Assembly: GCA_020744425.1 (NCBI GenBank)
Contig: JAGMUV010000011.1
Span: 1,488,001 to 1,552,000 of the forward strand
Reading direction: 5' to 3'
Length of the DNA: 64,000 nucleotides
Source: Dactylonectria macrodidyma
Taxonomy: Eukaryota; Ascomycota; Sordariomycetes; Hypocreales; Nectriaceae
Part shown: in pieces, positions 22,085-31,726 of the stretch
Numbering within the stretch: the stretch's first letter is position 1
Layout of the letters: every line of letters starts with the position of its first letter
Program-made: the position numbers and the translations under genes
The notes under the pieces: generated by a model
Told to the model about the DNA's origin: nothing
Database searches by the model: none
The model's input: the letters and a program-made list of their open reading frames with translations, nothing else

Positions 22085-22537
22085 ATGATTTCGTTCGGTC
22101 ACAGACACGGCCGTCACTGCTGCGACAGCCATCGAATGCACGCCGAGGGTTGCGATTGCCCCATTTGCACCAAATCAACCAACGGCAAGATCCTTGAGAT
22201 AAGCTGTGGATCTAATGAACACCTGCGTCCATTTTTTTACGACTACGACAAGCTCACCGAGCGTGTCAGGCAGTGCCTGGACTCGCGCCTAATGGAGACG
22301 AGGTATGGCCGGATCCGCGGCCACCGTCCCTACCAGATGCACGGAAACATCACCCGAGACCCAACCGGGCTCGCTTTTGTCTACACTATCTGCATTGTTT
22401 TTGAAGAGGATCCCAAGTGGACGCGTTTGTGGGAAAAGATCTCCCACACCGTCACAGGGCAGTGCGTGCTGCCCATCGACCCCGAGTCAATTCAATTTTT
22501 CTACACGAGCATCGTACCCGGTGTTCCAGACAACTGA
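22085..22537 (+). CDS. His/Cys-rich small protein (150 aa)
   Basis: Single exon. The N-terminus is dense in possible metal ligands: HRHGRHCCDSHRMH, then EGCDCPIC within the first 28 residues. The remaining 120 residues look like an ordinary globular domain (LRPFFYDYDKLTERVRQCLD, GLAFVYTICIVFEEDPKWTR, QFFYTSIVPGVPDN). No signal peptide or membrane helix. The family is not recognised. A zinc- or copper-binding N-terminal knuckle is an inference from residue spacing. Coding quality is supported by the lack of stops and by sensible composition. Confidence 0.6.
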   Translation: MISFGHRHGRHCCDSHRMHAEGCDCPICTKSTNGKILEISCGSNEHLRPFFYDYDKLTERVRQCLDSRLMETRYGRIRGHRPYQMHGNITRDPTGLAFVYTICIVFEEDPKWTRLWEKISHTVTGQCVLPIDPESIQFFYTSIVPGVPDN

Positions 22538-23038
22538 GTATTTTAACCTCTGAAATCAATTACGACGGAATGAAAGGGAGTTGGCAGGGATTGATGAATC
22601 AAGATTCACGAACAAAACTCTTGTACACAGGGGGGGATGAAGGAATCGCATCAAGGATGGGGACTTGCTCTCCACGACTGGGAACGACTCGCCGACGACA
22701 ATTTGTACGATTTCGGAGTGTTTCTTCTTTAATCATGTCTTCTTTTGAACGCCACACAAGCTGTTCACTAATATAACTATACGTTGCCCCTGGGCAACGG
22801 TTCTCTTCTCATTGTCTTACACGATCTTATCTACTGTAGCTGTGAGGCTATCGTTATCGAGGACCCACTCCAGACGCCATTCTCCACTCCGTCTCGTCTC
22901 AAACCTGAGCATGATTCTCGTCATGTCTTGCAACACTTCTTGACAGGAGTCTAGAACAGATTGCAGTGGTCCAGATTCCTCAACACCTCCTTCTAGTCCC
23001 CTCTTTCGGTCGTGTTCCCCTCTAGCTTCACGCCCGCG
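22538..23038. other. Short intergenic region
   Basis: 3' flank of the His/Cys-rich gene and promoter of the kinase-like gene. Nothing else recognised. Confidence 0.5.
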
Positions 23039-24286
23039 ATGCCGTCCGGAATCAAGCCCAAGCACGTCGCCGAGGTGATGCTCGCCTCCCTCGGACTCGA
23101 CCTCGTCTCCATCACAGAGCTGCGGTCGCTGTGGGCAGGCTACGGACACATCTGCGCCGTCAAGGCATCTGCTCCTACCAAGGAGACGGCGGCTCGCGTG
23201 GCTTCGCTCTGCGGCGAGTCGGACACCGCAACTGCGGGCAGCACGTTTCATTTGATCCTCAAACTCATCTCGCCACCAAGTGGCAACGGGGCGACGAGCG
23301 ACGAAGGGCATCTGCGCAAGATGCTTAGCTACGACGTGGAACAGTACTTCTACAACGAGGTTACTCCGTCGCTGGGCGAAGACGTCGCCGTCGCCAAATG
23401 CCTCGTTTCCACACGCACCTTGGTGGACGAGGAACTCCAGGGCTTGACGGCCACCATCATGACGGACCTGCGTCCCAAGTTCCCCGTGGCTGGCGAGAAG
23501 AGGTCCATTCTCGACCCTCGCCAAGTTCATGCCGCGCTGGAGTGGCTGGCTAAGTTCCACGGCAGCTCCTGGAAGATGCTGCCCGACGACCTCAACGCAT
23601 TTGTGCTGCCACCGCTGGAGGAGATGCAGCGACGACGCACGCATCCAGATACGAGCGGGCAGAAGCTGTGGCTCAACGGAGGCTACACGTACCTGGCGAC
23701 TCGACGGAGCGAGTATGCCTCGCTCGCTGTGGACTCGTACTCGGAATGGAGCGAGGCATTCTGCGGCTCTTCCAGAGGCTCCTCCTTCTCCATCGCCGAG
23801 ATGGCAGCCGCTTTCCTCACCCCGCGCGGTCGGCCCTTCGAGACGTACATCCACGGCGACGTCAAGTCGGAGAACCTCTTCACCACCAAGATGGGCGACA
23901 AGGTTGCCTTCTTCGACTTCCAGTACGTCGGCCTGGGCCTGGGCGTCTGCGACCTCGCCAAGCTGTTTACGTGCTCCATTCCTACCAAGATGCTCGCTAC
24001 GGGATTGATTCCGGATGAGCTGACGATGCAGGCGGGCGAGAGGAATCTGCTAGACCATTACTGCGAGACGCTTCTTAGCCGCCGCCCTCCTGGAAGTGAT
24101 ATTGATTATCCCGTTGATCTTTTTATTCGACACTGGGAAACGGCACTTGTTGACTGGTGTCGATTCCAGGCGTCCTGGGGCTTCTGGGGTAATACCGAGT
24201 GGCTTGAGGCCAGAGTTCGGTCGATTCTCAAGGACGCGGGGTGGAGGGACTGGCTACAGAAAGAGGTGTCTACTTTGCCTAGGTAG
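23039..24286 (+). CDS. APH/CHK-like small-molecule kinase
   Basis: Single exon; the first true ATG is at 23039, giving 415 residues. The protein-kinase-like fold of aminoglycoside phosphotransferase and ecdysteroid-kinase-like (CHK, DUF1679) proteins is shown by the Brenner motif YIHGDVKSENLF (H272, D274, N279) and the metal-binding AFFDFQYVGLG (D293). LDPRQVHAALEWLAKFHGSSW and ESILKL-like FHLILKLISPP precede them in the expected order. These enzymes transfer phosphate from ATP to a hydroxyl of a small molecule; fungal members have mostly unknown substrates. No signal peptide, so cytosolic. The gene starts about 500 bp after its neighbour on the same strand, and no functional link is evident. 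Confidence 0.84.
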   Translation: MPSGIKPKHVAEVMLASLGLDLVSITELRSLWAGYGHICAVKASAPTKETAARVASLCGESDTATAGSTFHLILKLISPPSGNGATSDEGHLRKMLSYDVEQYFYNEVTPSLGEDVAVAKCLVSTRTLVDEELQGLTATIMTDLRPKFPVAGEKRSILDPRQVHAALEWLAKFHGSSWKMLPDDLNAFVLPPLEEMQRRRTHPDTSGQKLWLNGGYTYLATRRSEYASLAVDSYSEWSEAFCGSSRGSSFSIAEMAAAFLTPRGRPFETYIHGDVKSENLFTTKMGDKVAFFDFQYVGLGLGVCDLAKLFTCSIPTKMLATGLIPDELTMQAGERNLLDHYCETLLSRRPPGSDIDYPVDLFIRHWETALVDWCRFQASWGFWGNTEWLEARVRSILKDAGWRDWLQKEVSTLPR

Positions 24287-24714
24287 TATTAGCATGTTCA
24301 AGAACTCGTGCCTGACCAACTCGCTCTTCGTTCCCCGTCCTATGTTCGAGCCACCATCCATTGAGAGACCCAAGTCTGTTCGTGGGTCAGTGCAAATAAC
24401 ATCAAGCCTTCAAAATAAGCTTGGCAAGAACTGTGTGGTATTTACGGCGACTTGTTCCGCCACGATAGCTAGCACTAGCAGACATGCTCCAGAAAGCTCG
24501 ACCCCCGGTCGAAAGTGTATATACATAGAATGAATGGGAAAAAGACACACACAACATAACACCTCTGAAGGTGACTGTGGAGAAAGCTCCCATGTCATAA
24601 CCGCCCACCCCTACCGTCGTAAATGCTGCTCATGAAAAATCAAATCATCCACCCCTTTTTTCAACGGCCACGGCAGCGGGAGAGCAAAACATGAGGGCTT
24701 TCTTGTTGGCGGAT
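24287..24714. other. Intergenic region between converging genes
   Basis: 3' flanks of the kinase-like gene and the cellobiohydrolase gene. Nothing else recognised. Confidence 0.55.
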
Positions 24715-26724
24715 TTATACGCACTGGAAGTACCACTCGTTGTGCTCGGTGCAGGTGGTGCCGGACTCGCACTCGGTGGCGCCGGTCCAGTTCTTGCCGC
24801 CGCACTGGTACCACTTGGCCGCGACTGAGGTGTCGTCGCTATCGTCTTCGTCTTCGTCTTCGCAGTCATCAGTGGCCGTGGCGTCATCGGCGCTGGAGAC
24901 GGCGGCAGCAGTGGTCACAGCAGCCCTGGTACTAGTGGTCGTGGTCGTGGAAGCGGATGTCTTAATGGTGGTGGTTGTCTTTTCCTCCTCGGCGGCGGCG
25001 GTGCTCTCGACAACGGGGACGATGCTCGTAGTCTTGATGGCGGCAGCGGTGCTCTCAACGACGGGGACAATGCTGCTGGACTTGACAACGGTAGCCTTGG
25101 TGGAAGCAGCCTTGGTAGAAGTGGCCTTAGTCGACGTGGCCTTGACCGAAGTTGTGTCCACGGCAGCAGGAGCAGAAGTAGACGCAGCCTTGGCGGTGGA
25201 AGTAGCCTTGCCAGTAGCAGCAGCGCTGGAGCTGGAACCAGACTCGGTGTCGGTGCCGGTGCTATCAAAGGTGCTGCCAATGGGACCGAACTTGATGTTG
25301 GAGAAGACAACGGAGGCGTTGGGTGAGTCGGCCTCGACGTCGGCAGCAACTCCAGAGTCGGTCGAGCAGGTTCCACGGGCTGCACCATCGCCAGTTGCGT
25401 CGACAGGGTAGGTGGAGTCGAGCCAGAGCATGTTGGCGGCGTGCTGTACAAGTTAGAAAGGCTTCAATAATCCCAAAGCATCGAAGACTTACGTCGTCCC
25501 ACAGGCTCATGACCAGAACCATGGGAGAGGCAAGAGCATCGCTCATCTGCGAGTATCCGCCCTTGGCCGTGAAATCGTCCTCGTCTCCGAACGCAACCTT
25601 TTGCGCCGTGCAAAACTCCTCAGTGAGCGCATTACCTGAAGTTCCAGCGATGGTCGACTCAGAGTTAGCCACAACAACACCGTCCTGGACGTAGAAGCGC
25701 TTGATGGAAGCCAGAGAACCGCTAGAGCCCTCGACGAACTGCGTAACAACAGTAATGGTCTTGGTCGTGTCGACGGTAAACTCAGAGCCTGGGCCGTAGA
25801 AGGTCTCGTTGCCCTGGCGGAAGGGGTTGAAGTCGCAGCCATCGGGGTCGCAGTCGCCGGCGTAGCGCGTGTCGGAGTAGGTTCCGCCGCAGGCGTCGCC
25901 TTCGCACGAGTGCTGAGCGTTGTTCTCGCAGGGGTGAGCGGTGTAGGCGGTCGAGATGTCGTTGGCTTCCCAGATGTCCATCTCGGCGCAGCATGTTCCG
26001 AGGTTGCCGATGCCTGAGTTGACGTCGGTGTCCGAAGGCTCCCAGTCTTCCACATTGGCCTGTTTGGTAGTTAGCAGCTGTGACGAGGTATTGTCTGGGG
26101 ATCAGGGAATCATACAACTCCGTTGATGAACTTGACGTCGCGGGCACACTGAGCATCGCAGTATCCAGTGCCGTACTTGGCACCAGCCTGGTTGCCGTCA
26201 TATTTGGCCATACCGCCATCCTCGTCCATGGAAACGAAGTACAGGGCTCCGTTGAGACCACAACTAATACCCGAGACGTCGACGTCAAAGGTAAACTCGT
26301 TGCCTAGGAGGGTGAACATCTGGTACGTCGTCTCGTCCTCCATGAGATAAAGACGGCTACCAATGTTGGTCGAATACGCGCCCTTGGTGACGAAGCCAAT
26401 GCTAAGCTGGTCACCACTAGTCGTAACACCATAGGTGCCCGAATAATCAGCACCATCAACACAACAAGCCGAAGCACACGTCTCGCCGTCAGGACAAATG
26501 GTCGTGTCCCACTCGTTTCCAGTGTAGCAGTTCGTGCTGCCTTCGACAGTGTGCGTCCATCGCCAGTTGGCATCGACGACGACGGAGCCGTCGACGTCAC
26601 TGCAACCGCTGGCGGTGCACTTGGACCAGGTCAGGGCCGGGTGCGTCTCGGTCGTCGAGGAGCAGGCCTGCTGCGCGCGGACGGCGGCGATCAACACCGA
26701 TGCGATGGGGAGAGTGCGGTACAT
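24715..26724 (-). CDS. GH7 cellobiohydrolase with long linker and CBM1
   Basis: Minus strand, exons 26724-26116, 26059-25493 and 25443-24715 (introns 56 and 49 bp, both phase 0), 634 residues. A signal peptide ([18 protein letters not shown]) is followed by mature [14 protein letters not shown], the usual GH7 start. The catalytic motif EMDIWEAND has nucleophile E229, D231 and acid/base E234. The splice forms FINGV|ANVEDW as in other GH7 genes. The domain ends at about residue 450 with [11 protein letters not shown]. The enzyme cleaves cellobiose from cellulose chain ends outside the cell. A Ser/Thr/Ala/Lys linker of about 150 residues follows, far longer than the usual 20-40, with two [11 protein letters not shown] repeats and an acidic patch [13 protein letters not shown]. 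The last 32 residues are a CBM1 ([11 protein letters not shown]...WYFQC) that binds crystalline cellulose. Confidence 0.95.
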
Positions 26725-29710
26725 GATGGGATAAAAAAAGAGCGTCAAGCTTTTGAGTAAGAGAATGAATGAATGTGGAAAAGGAATGTCAGAAGGAAAA
26801 AAAAAGCCACAGGCTGTGTCGTCTAAAAAGAATGAAGTGAGGGTGATGAGGAAAAAAGATCCCAAGAAAGGCGGCGAGTACACGACTTAAATACAATCAT
26901 GGTGCTCGATTTCTTCTGCTTGATATTCGAACGATAACCTGCTGGTCCCTGCATTCCTCACAAGCTCAAGCGATCTAGCCAAGCTCAGGCACCGGATCTC
27001 GCTGACACCCTTCGTTCCGCCTCTCGGTACAGACAAAAAACCTGCGATGGCCTCAGAAGTGGCGTGGAATATGGACAGGTTAGGCGGTCGTCGTGGCGAG
27101 ACTTTTCTCGCATTTTCAGGTAGGCCGCCCCCGTGGAAAGTAAGTTGAGTGTTCCAGATTCATCCGTCTGATGACAGCCCTAACAAGAATCAGGCCTTTG
27201 ACGGGGCAAGCATCTGAGACTTGGGACTGGGACTGAATGGCGGCATGACAAGGGGAGAGTCGACTGTTCGTCTGTTGTTCCTTGCACCGAGTTCCTTGCG
27301 TCGACTTCTCTGTTCCTAGGCACGACAGTCTTCGGGTCCGAGTCCCGATAGACAAGGATACGCCCGTCTCGTATCTCCCTCATCATTGGAGGGCTTTTCT
27401 GAGCCGCACGCATCGATCATGGTCTACGATGATTCTTGCAACAGTTTTTGGTTGTCCTGAGCTAGCCAGGGTCTAGACAGGATGGAACATGGCCCCATGA
27501 GCTTGGTAGCCGTCCATTTTCCATCCCGTCACATCTGCTGGTGACGATCAGCCGTCATCCGATTTCGCATCCCTGGCAAATTGCAGGGACTTGGCAACCT
27601 CTCACCCCGCAATATGTGTGAGACCCCTTTCCCTCGTCGCTTGACGCTTGGTCATGCCACCGACGGCCCCCTCTCCCCTCATCGAACCGTGAGAGCCGTA
27701 GGAAATAGTGTCATGATCAGGTCCAAAGGGGGGCCGAATACCCCGCGCGTAGAGAGTAATTCTGCGCAAACCTGCTTTCCAAGCGCTGGCACAGATGCGC
27801 AACTTGTTATTGGAGGAAGAAATGAAAGAGGATGACAGGCGCCCGTTTTCTATATATTCGACGACAGCCGTCGTGGATTCGATGCGTACAATTCCTCTCG
27901 GCGAAGGTTGATCTAACCATCATATGCACGCCTCATACCTATCCACGAGATTTTTGAGTACGCGGCCTTATAGTAGTGGTGCATGGAATCTAGTCCTTCT
28001 TTTCACATTTAATAGTCTAGAGTTTCTGGCGCTGGTAAATCAGCGCAGCGAGATCGAGATCAACACCTGGTCCTACATTGGGTGGCATGCGTGCGTGCGC
28101 ATCCGTTGGACCAACGGAGCAGATATAGAACAGTGACTTGGTTTCAGGCGCTTTGAACACCGTCGCGATACACTCATGGAGTGGCTGCAGTCTTTTAACC
28201 TAGTATTGTATTGCGTGATTGGTGTGCATTCATAAGGCGTCTAAAAACGACCGTGGTGACAGTCTGGTTTCGGACAGTTTGAGCGAAACTCAAAATGATC
28301 GCCACCACTGGACAAAACAAGAGGCTACATACTAGCAAAGCTCATGCTCGTGCACCTTGGATTTTTATTATTACTATTTCAACAACGAAATGAAATCAAG
28401 GAACGGCGTGGTGATGGCAACATGGAGTCGTAATATGTATAGGGTAGGCTCAGCTCGGAACACGGGGTGCATGCGACGAGCTGCATCATGACTATTACAA
28501 GGTAGAAGCTGGACAGGATGGTTAAATAAGACATGCACCAGAGACATTCACTCCCTAATTGGGATCAACTAGTTAAAAGTAAAAATCCCTTACCTGCTGG
28601 TTGTGCGTGGGCCCTGAAGTTCTGTGTTCATTGTGTTTTGTTATGCGCTCAACGCAGATGACCGCCTTGACGACGCGACATTCACTCAGTCCCGGGTAGC
28701 TCATCCAACACCTTGATGATTAATGTCAATCCCAATCTCTGACAGTAAACAAAACAAATGTCAAAATAACCATGAGCCGGAGTGGCCGATTTAGCGTCGC
28801 AATTCACTGTTACACGCCGACCTTGCGAACGCCAACCGACGGGCCGCTCCCACTACGGGTTCCCACTGTCCCCAAAATAAAGTCCAAGGGTCTCCCAAGG
28901 ACCCGAACTACTACGTAGCATGTTTGATGAGCGGTGGGGTGGGATCGGTTTGACAATGCCGGCTTTTGGGCTTCAATTTGCTAAAAGTTATGCTCAGTGG
29001 GTTTTTATGAACGGCTGCATGGCCAATGGGGAGTGCACATGCAGTCAGCTTCTGGGGCCAAGACGCGCTGTGACTTGCGAGAAGGGATTATTTGTGAAGA
29101 TATGGTATGTACTCCGTGCAGTACTCCGTAGACGAATCTCACAGTGGTGGCCAACCAACCAACCACCTGATGGAAGATGCTTGCCGCCATGACTGTTTGC
29201 CAAGCATGAATGATATCTTGGCGAGAGGATGCTTCGCCACAATCGACGCGCAAGATGGTGTTTGTTGTTTCTTGTCACCGCTGCCATCGTGGACTCATGT
29301 CTTGTCGATGCTAGTGACAACGGAGTATAATCGTGGAGAGTTGGGTCTGTATAATAAATAAATGTGAATAAATTAATGCCTTCTTCATAATGCCGGCAGT
29401 TACGAAATGGACACGCTCTTTTCGAATTCAGAGTTCGTCTCTTGCGTCTCGTGGCAGGGCCAAGATGCTGGGCGCCCGTAACATGTGCCGAGATGCCGCG
29501 AGCCAAGACAATGCCAATGCCGCAGCGATTCTGGGCACTGGGCACTGCGCCCCTTTTTCTTTTCTTCCCTTTCCTTCATAAAATTGAATTGGCTTTGATA
29601 AGGCCGCTATATATCCGTCGTCGACCCCGATCCTGGTTTGAACACTCGAATCCTCTCCCATCTCGCGTCGCACCTAGATCTTCGATCCAGTAAACGCCTC
29701 CATCGCCATC
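26725..29710. other. Large gene-free region
   Basis: About 3 kb between the divergent GH7 and CYSTM genes. The first 170 bp hold the GH7 leader and TATA-like box. The remainder has only short overlapping frames on both strands without motifs, signal peptides or matched splice sites. No repeat array or RNA gene was recognised. Long upstream regions are usual for regulated cellulase genes. Confidence 0.5.
26886..26894 (-). promoter_or_regulatory. TATA-like box of the GH7 gene
   Basis: On the minus strand GTATTTAAG lies about 160 bp upstream of the GH7 ATG. It is a plausible TATA element, by sequence only. Confidence 0.4.
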
Positions 29711-30121
29711 ATGTCGCAGCAGTACGGATACGGACCGCCTCCTCCTCAAGGGTAAATATTGGTTTAGCCGCGTGCTGGAAATTAGCACCCGAAGCCACTG
29801 ACACGCCCGCTAGGAACTACCCGCCCCAGGGATACCCCCCGCCTGGTCAGGGCTACCCTCCCCCTCAACCCGTAAGGCTGCCACTATCCGAACAATTTCT
29901 GGACCGAATTCTGATTATTTTTTGTAGATGCAGTACCAGCAGGCACCGCCACAAGAGGAAAAAAGCCACGGCTGTCTCTACACCTGGTGAGTCTTGATTT
30001 ACGTATTGTTTTGTAATTAACCAATGCTAATTGTCCCTCTAGTGTCGCCGCCATGTGCTGTTGCTGGCTCTGCGGCGAAACCTGTGAATGCTGTTTGGAA
30101 TGCCTCGACTGTTGTTGTTAA
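29711..30121 (+). CDS. CYSTM-type cysteine-rich tail protein (78 aa)
   Basis: Four tiny exons: 29711-29751, 29814-29871, 29928-29986 and 30043-30121. Every junction keeps frame. The N-terminus is Pro/Gly/Tyr/Gln-rich (QQYGYGPPPPQG, YPPPGQGYPPPQP). The C-terminus is a cysteine block, GCLYTCVAAMCCCWLCG, ending in CLECLDCCC. That pairing of a disordered PPQGYPP head with a short Cys-rich hydrophobic tail is the CYSTM module. These small tail-anchored proteins sit at the plasma membrane and are linked to stress or metal tolerance in fungi and plants. The first intron sits just after the PPPPQG codons. A well-supported family call although the protein is short. Confidence 0.85.
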
Positions 30122-30665
30122 TTCCCGGAAGGAGAAGAAAAGATGATAATATAACGGCCGCTCAGCTCTGAGAATGTAACTCGACGCGTGTAATGGTTTG
30201 AAGTGGATGGACTCCAGTCTGCATATTATTCGTTTCCCAGCACTGCATTCGCCCAGACTCTTCTTCAGCGATATCATCAACGCCTGTCTTCAACTCGACC
30301 TGGCTAGCCTGTCGAATTCTACTATCTTGTATCTACTTCCGCATTGCCTGCTATACTCAAATTTCTATTTTGTTTGATGAAGAATAGTCTTCATGATACT
30401 CTATGAGCTCGATCGCATGTGGACCTTACCTGTACCCCAGAGTCCTTGGTCTTGGCATGCAGCACGACAGGAACTCTTTGATAATAGAGTGATCGGATCT
30501 GAAGATGGCAAGATTGATAACCCTATATTATACATACTGTACAATAAGAATAGCATACTAACACAACCCAGTTGCCTCTGCTTTTCTCACTGCCAACTCC
30601 TCACGCACTACTAATGCCGTCCACTAAAAATATCCATGCTAGCGGCCTCCACACCAAGATCTATT
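30122..30665. other. Intergenic region between converging genes
   Basis: 3' flanks only; AT-rich patches near 30.35 and 30.54 kb. Nothing else recognised. Confidence 0.5.
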
Positions 30666-30958
30666 TCAGCTCACGTTGTCCCACGAAACCTGCCACTGTT
30701 CAAGGTACTTCTTTGTTTGATTCATTTTCTGCGCAATCGAATTGGAAGCGTTCGTCGTCAGTCGCGACGATACATGCTTTTCGGCCATGGTTGTTGCCGG
30801 GCTGTTGATGTAGGTGCGCAACATCGAGTGAGGCACGGACTCTTTTCTTTTGGATGAGCGTGAGCTTTTAGTGATTGAGACTTGTAAAAGGCGGGATAGC
30901 GTGCTTACCTGCTGGAGCTGCCGCTCGTGGCTGCTGAACGACCAGATTTGGAAGACAT
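30666..30958 (-). CDS. Possible small Ser-rich protein (82 aa)
   Basis: Minus strand, exons 30958-30909 and 30864-30666 with a 44-bp intron (donor GTAAGC, acceptor AAAAG, branch-like CACTAA). The protein begins MSSKSGRSAATSGSSS and continues through a basic Ser/Arg stretch, SRSSKRKESVPHSML. It ends with a helical segment, IAQKMNQTKKYLEQWQVSW. The clean in-frame splice argues for a real gene, but the length is small and I do not recognise a family. A donor-like GTGAGC overlaps the end of the frame, so a further exon is possible. Confidence 0.42.
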
Positions 30959-31726
30959 GACTGAGTTGAGTGGGGGTTGAGGATGCGATAGCTTCACGCT
31001 GTGATTGCGGCTGCAATTGTAGATTGAATAATTGTGAATTAATTGTCTTCTTAGCTCTTAGATGCCATGATTAAATTCGCATTGGCCTTCTATGGCCTTT
31101 TATCTCACTCCATCCCCCCCTCCTAATCCCTAGAATGAAGCATCACGGACCTCGAACCAGAGTGCCAATGTTGATATTCAAAAGCATTCCTCGACGACAC
31201 ATTGTATACTATGCCAAAAATCGCAAGTTGCCCAGGGTTCAACACACGGTTACACCAAGGCCATTCTTCCAAGCTGCCATGGGCACAGCGCAAACTGGCA
31301 TCGCGCCTCGATACCGCAGCTGTGCCTTTGCTTATGATTGGCTGCTCTTGGGGCTGAAGCAGGGGTCCCTTCTTCCAATGAGATGGCAAGGCACAGGTGT
31401 GCTGATGCGACTCAGCCGTATTTCAGGGTTCAGCTGGGATAAGGATGTGTGGTCTCTCAACTTGACGACTGCAACATCTGTGATTTGGTGAGAGACCTGG
31501 TAGAAGTATCCCTCCGCCAAATCAAAATCCTACGGAGCATCATCGCTATGTCACGCGCGGAACCTAGCAATCAACGGCAAAGGGAAACTGTCACTCTCAA
31601 GTCCTAGACAGGACGCTCCTCGTCCTAAGCGGGTCTCTCTAGCCACAATGCTAAAGCCGTTCTGTCGCTAAGTCATATCACGGTTGCTTGAGTCAAGTCA
31701 TTCATCTTCAAAAAACATCTTTCATC
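30959..31726. other. Intergenic region
   Basis: Divergent promoter space between the small Ser-rich gene and the long mosaic gene. Short frames on both strands carry no motif. Confidence 0.5.

Noticed and set aside
24740..25411. 223-codon plus-strand frame
   Set aside because: Antisense to the GH7 linker repeats; low-complexity Val/Ala/Leu translation.
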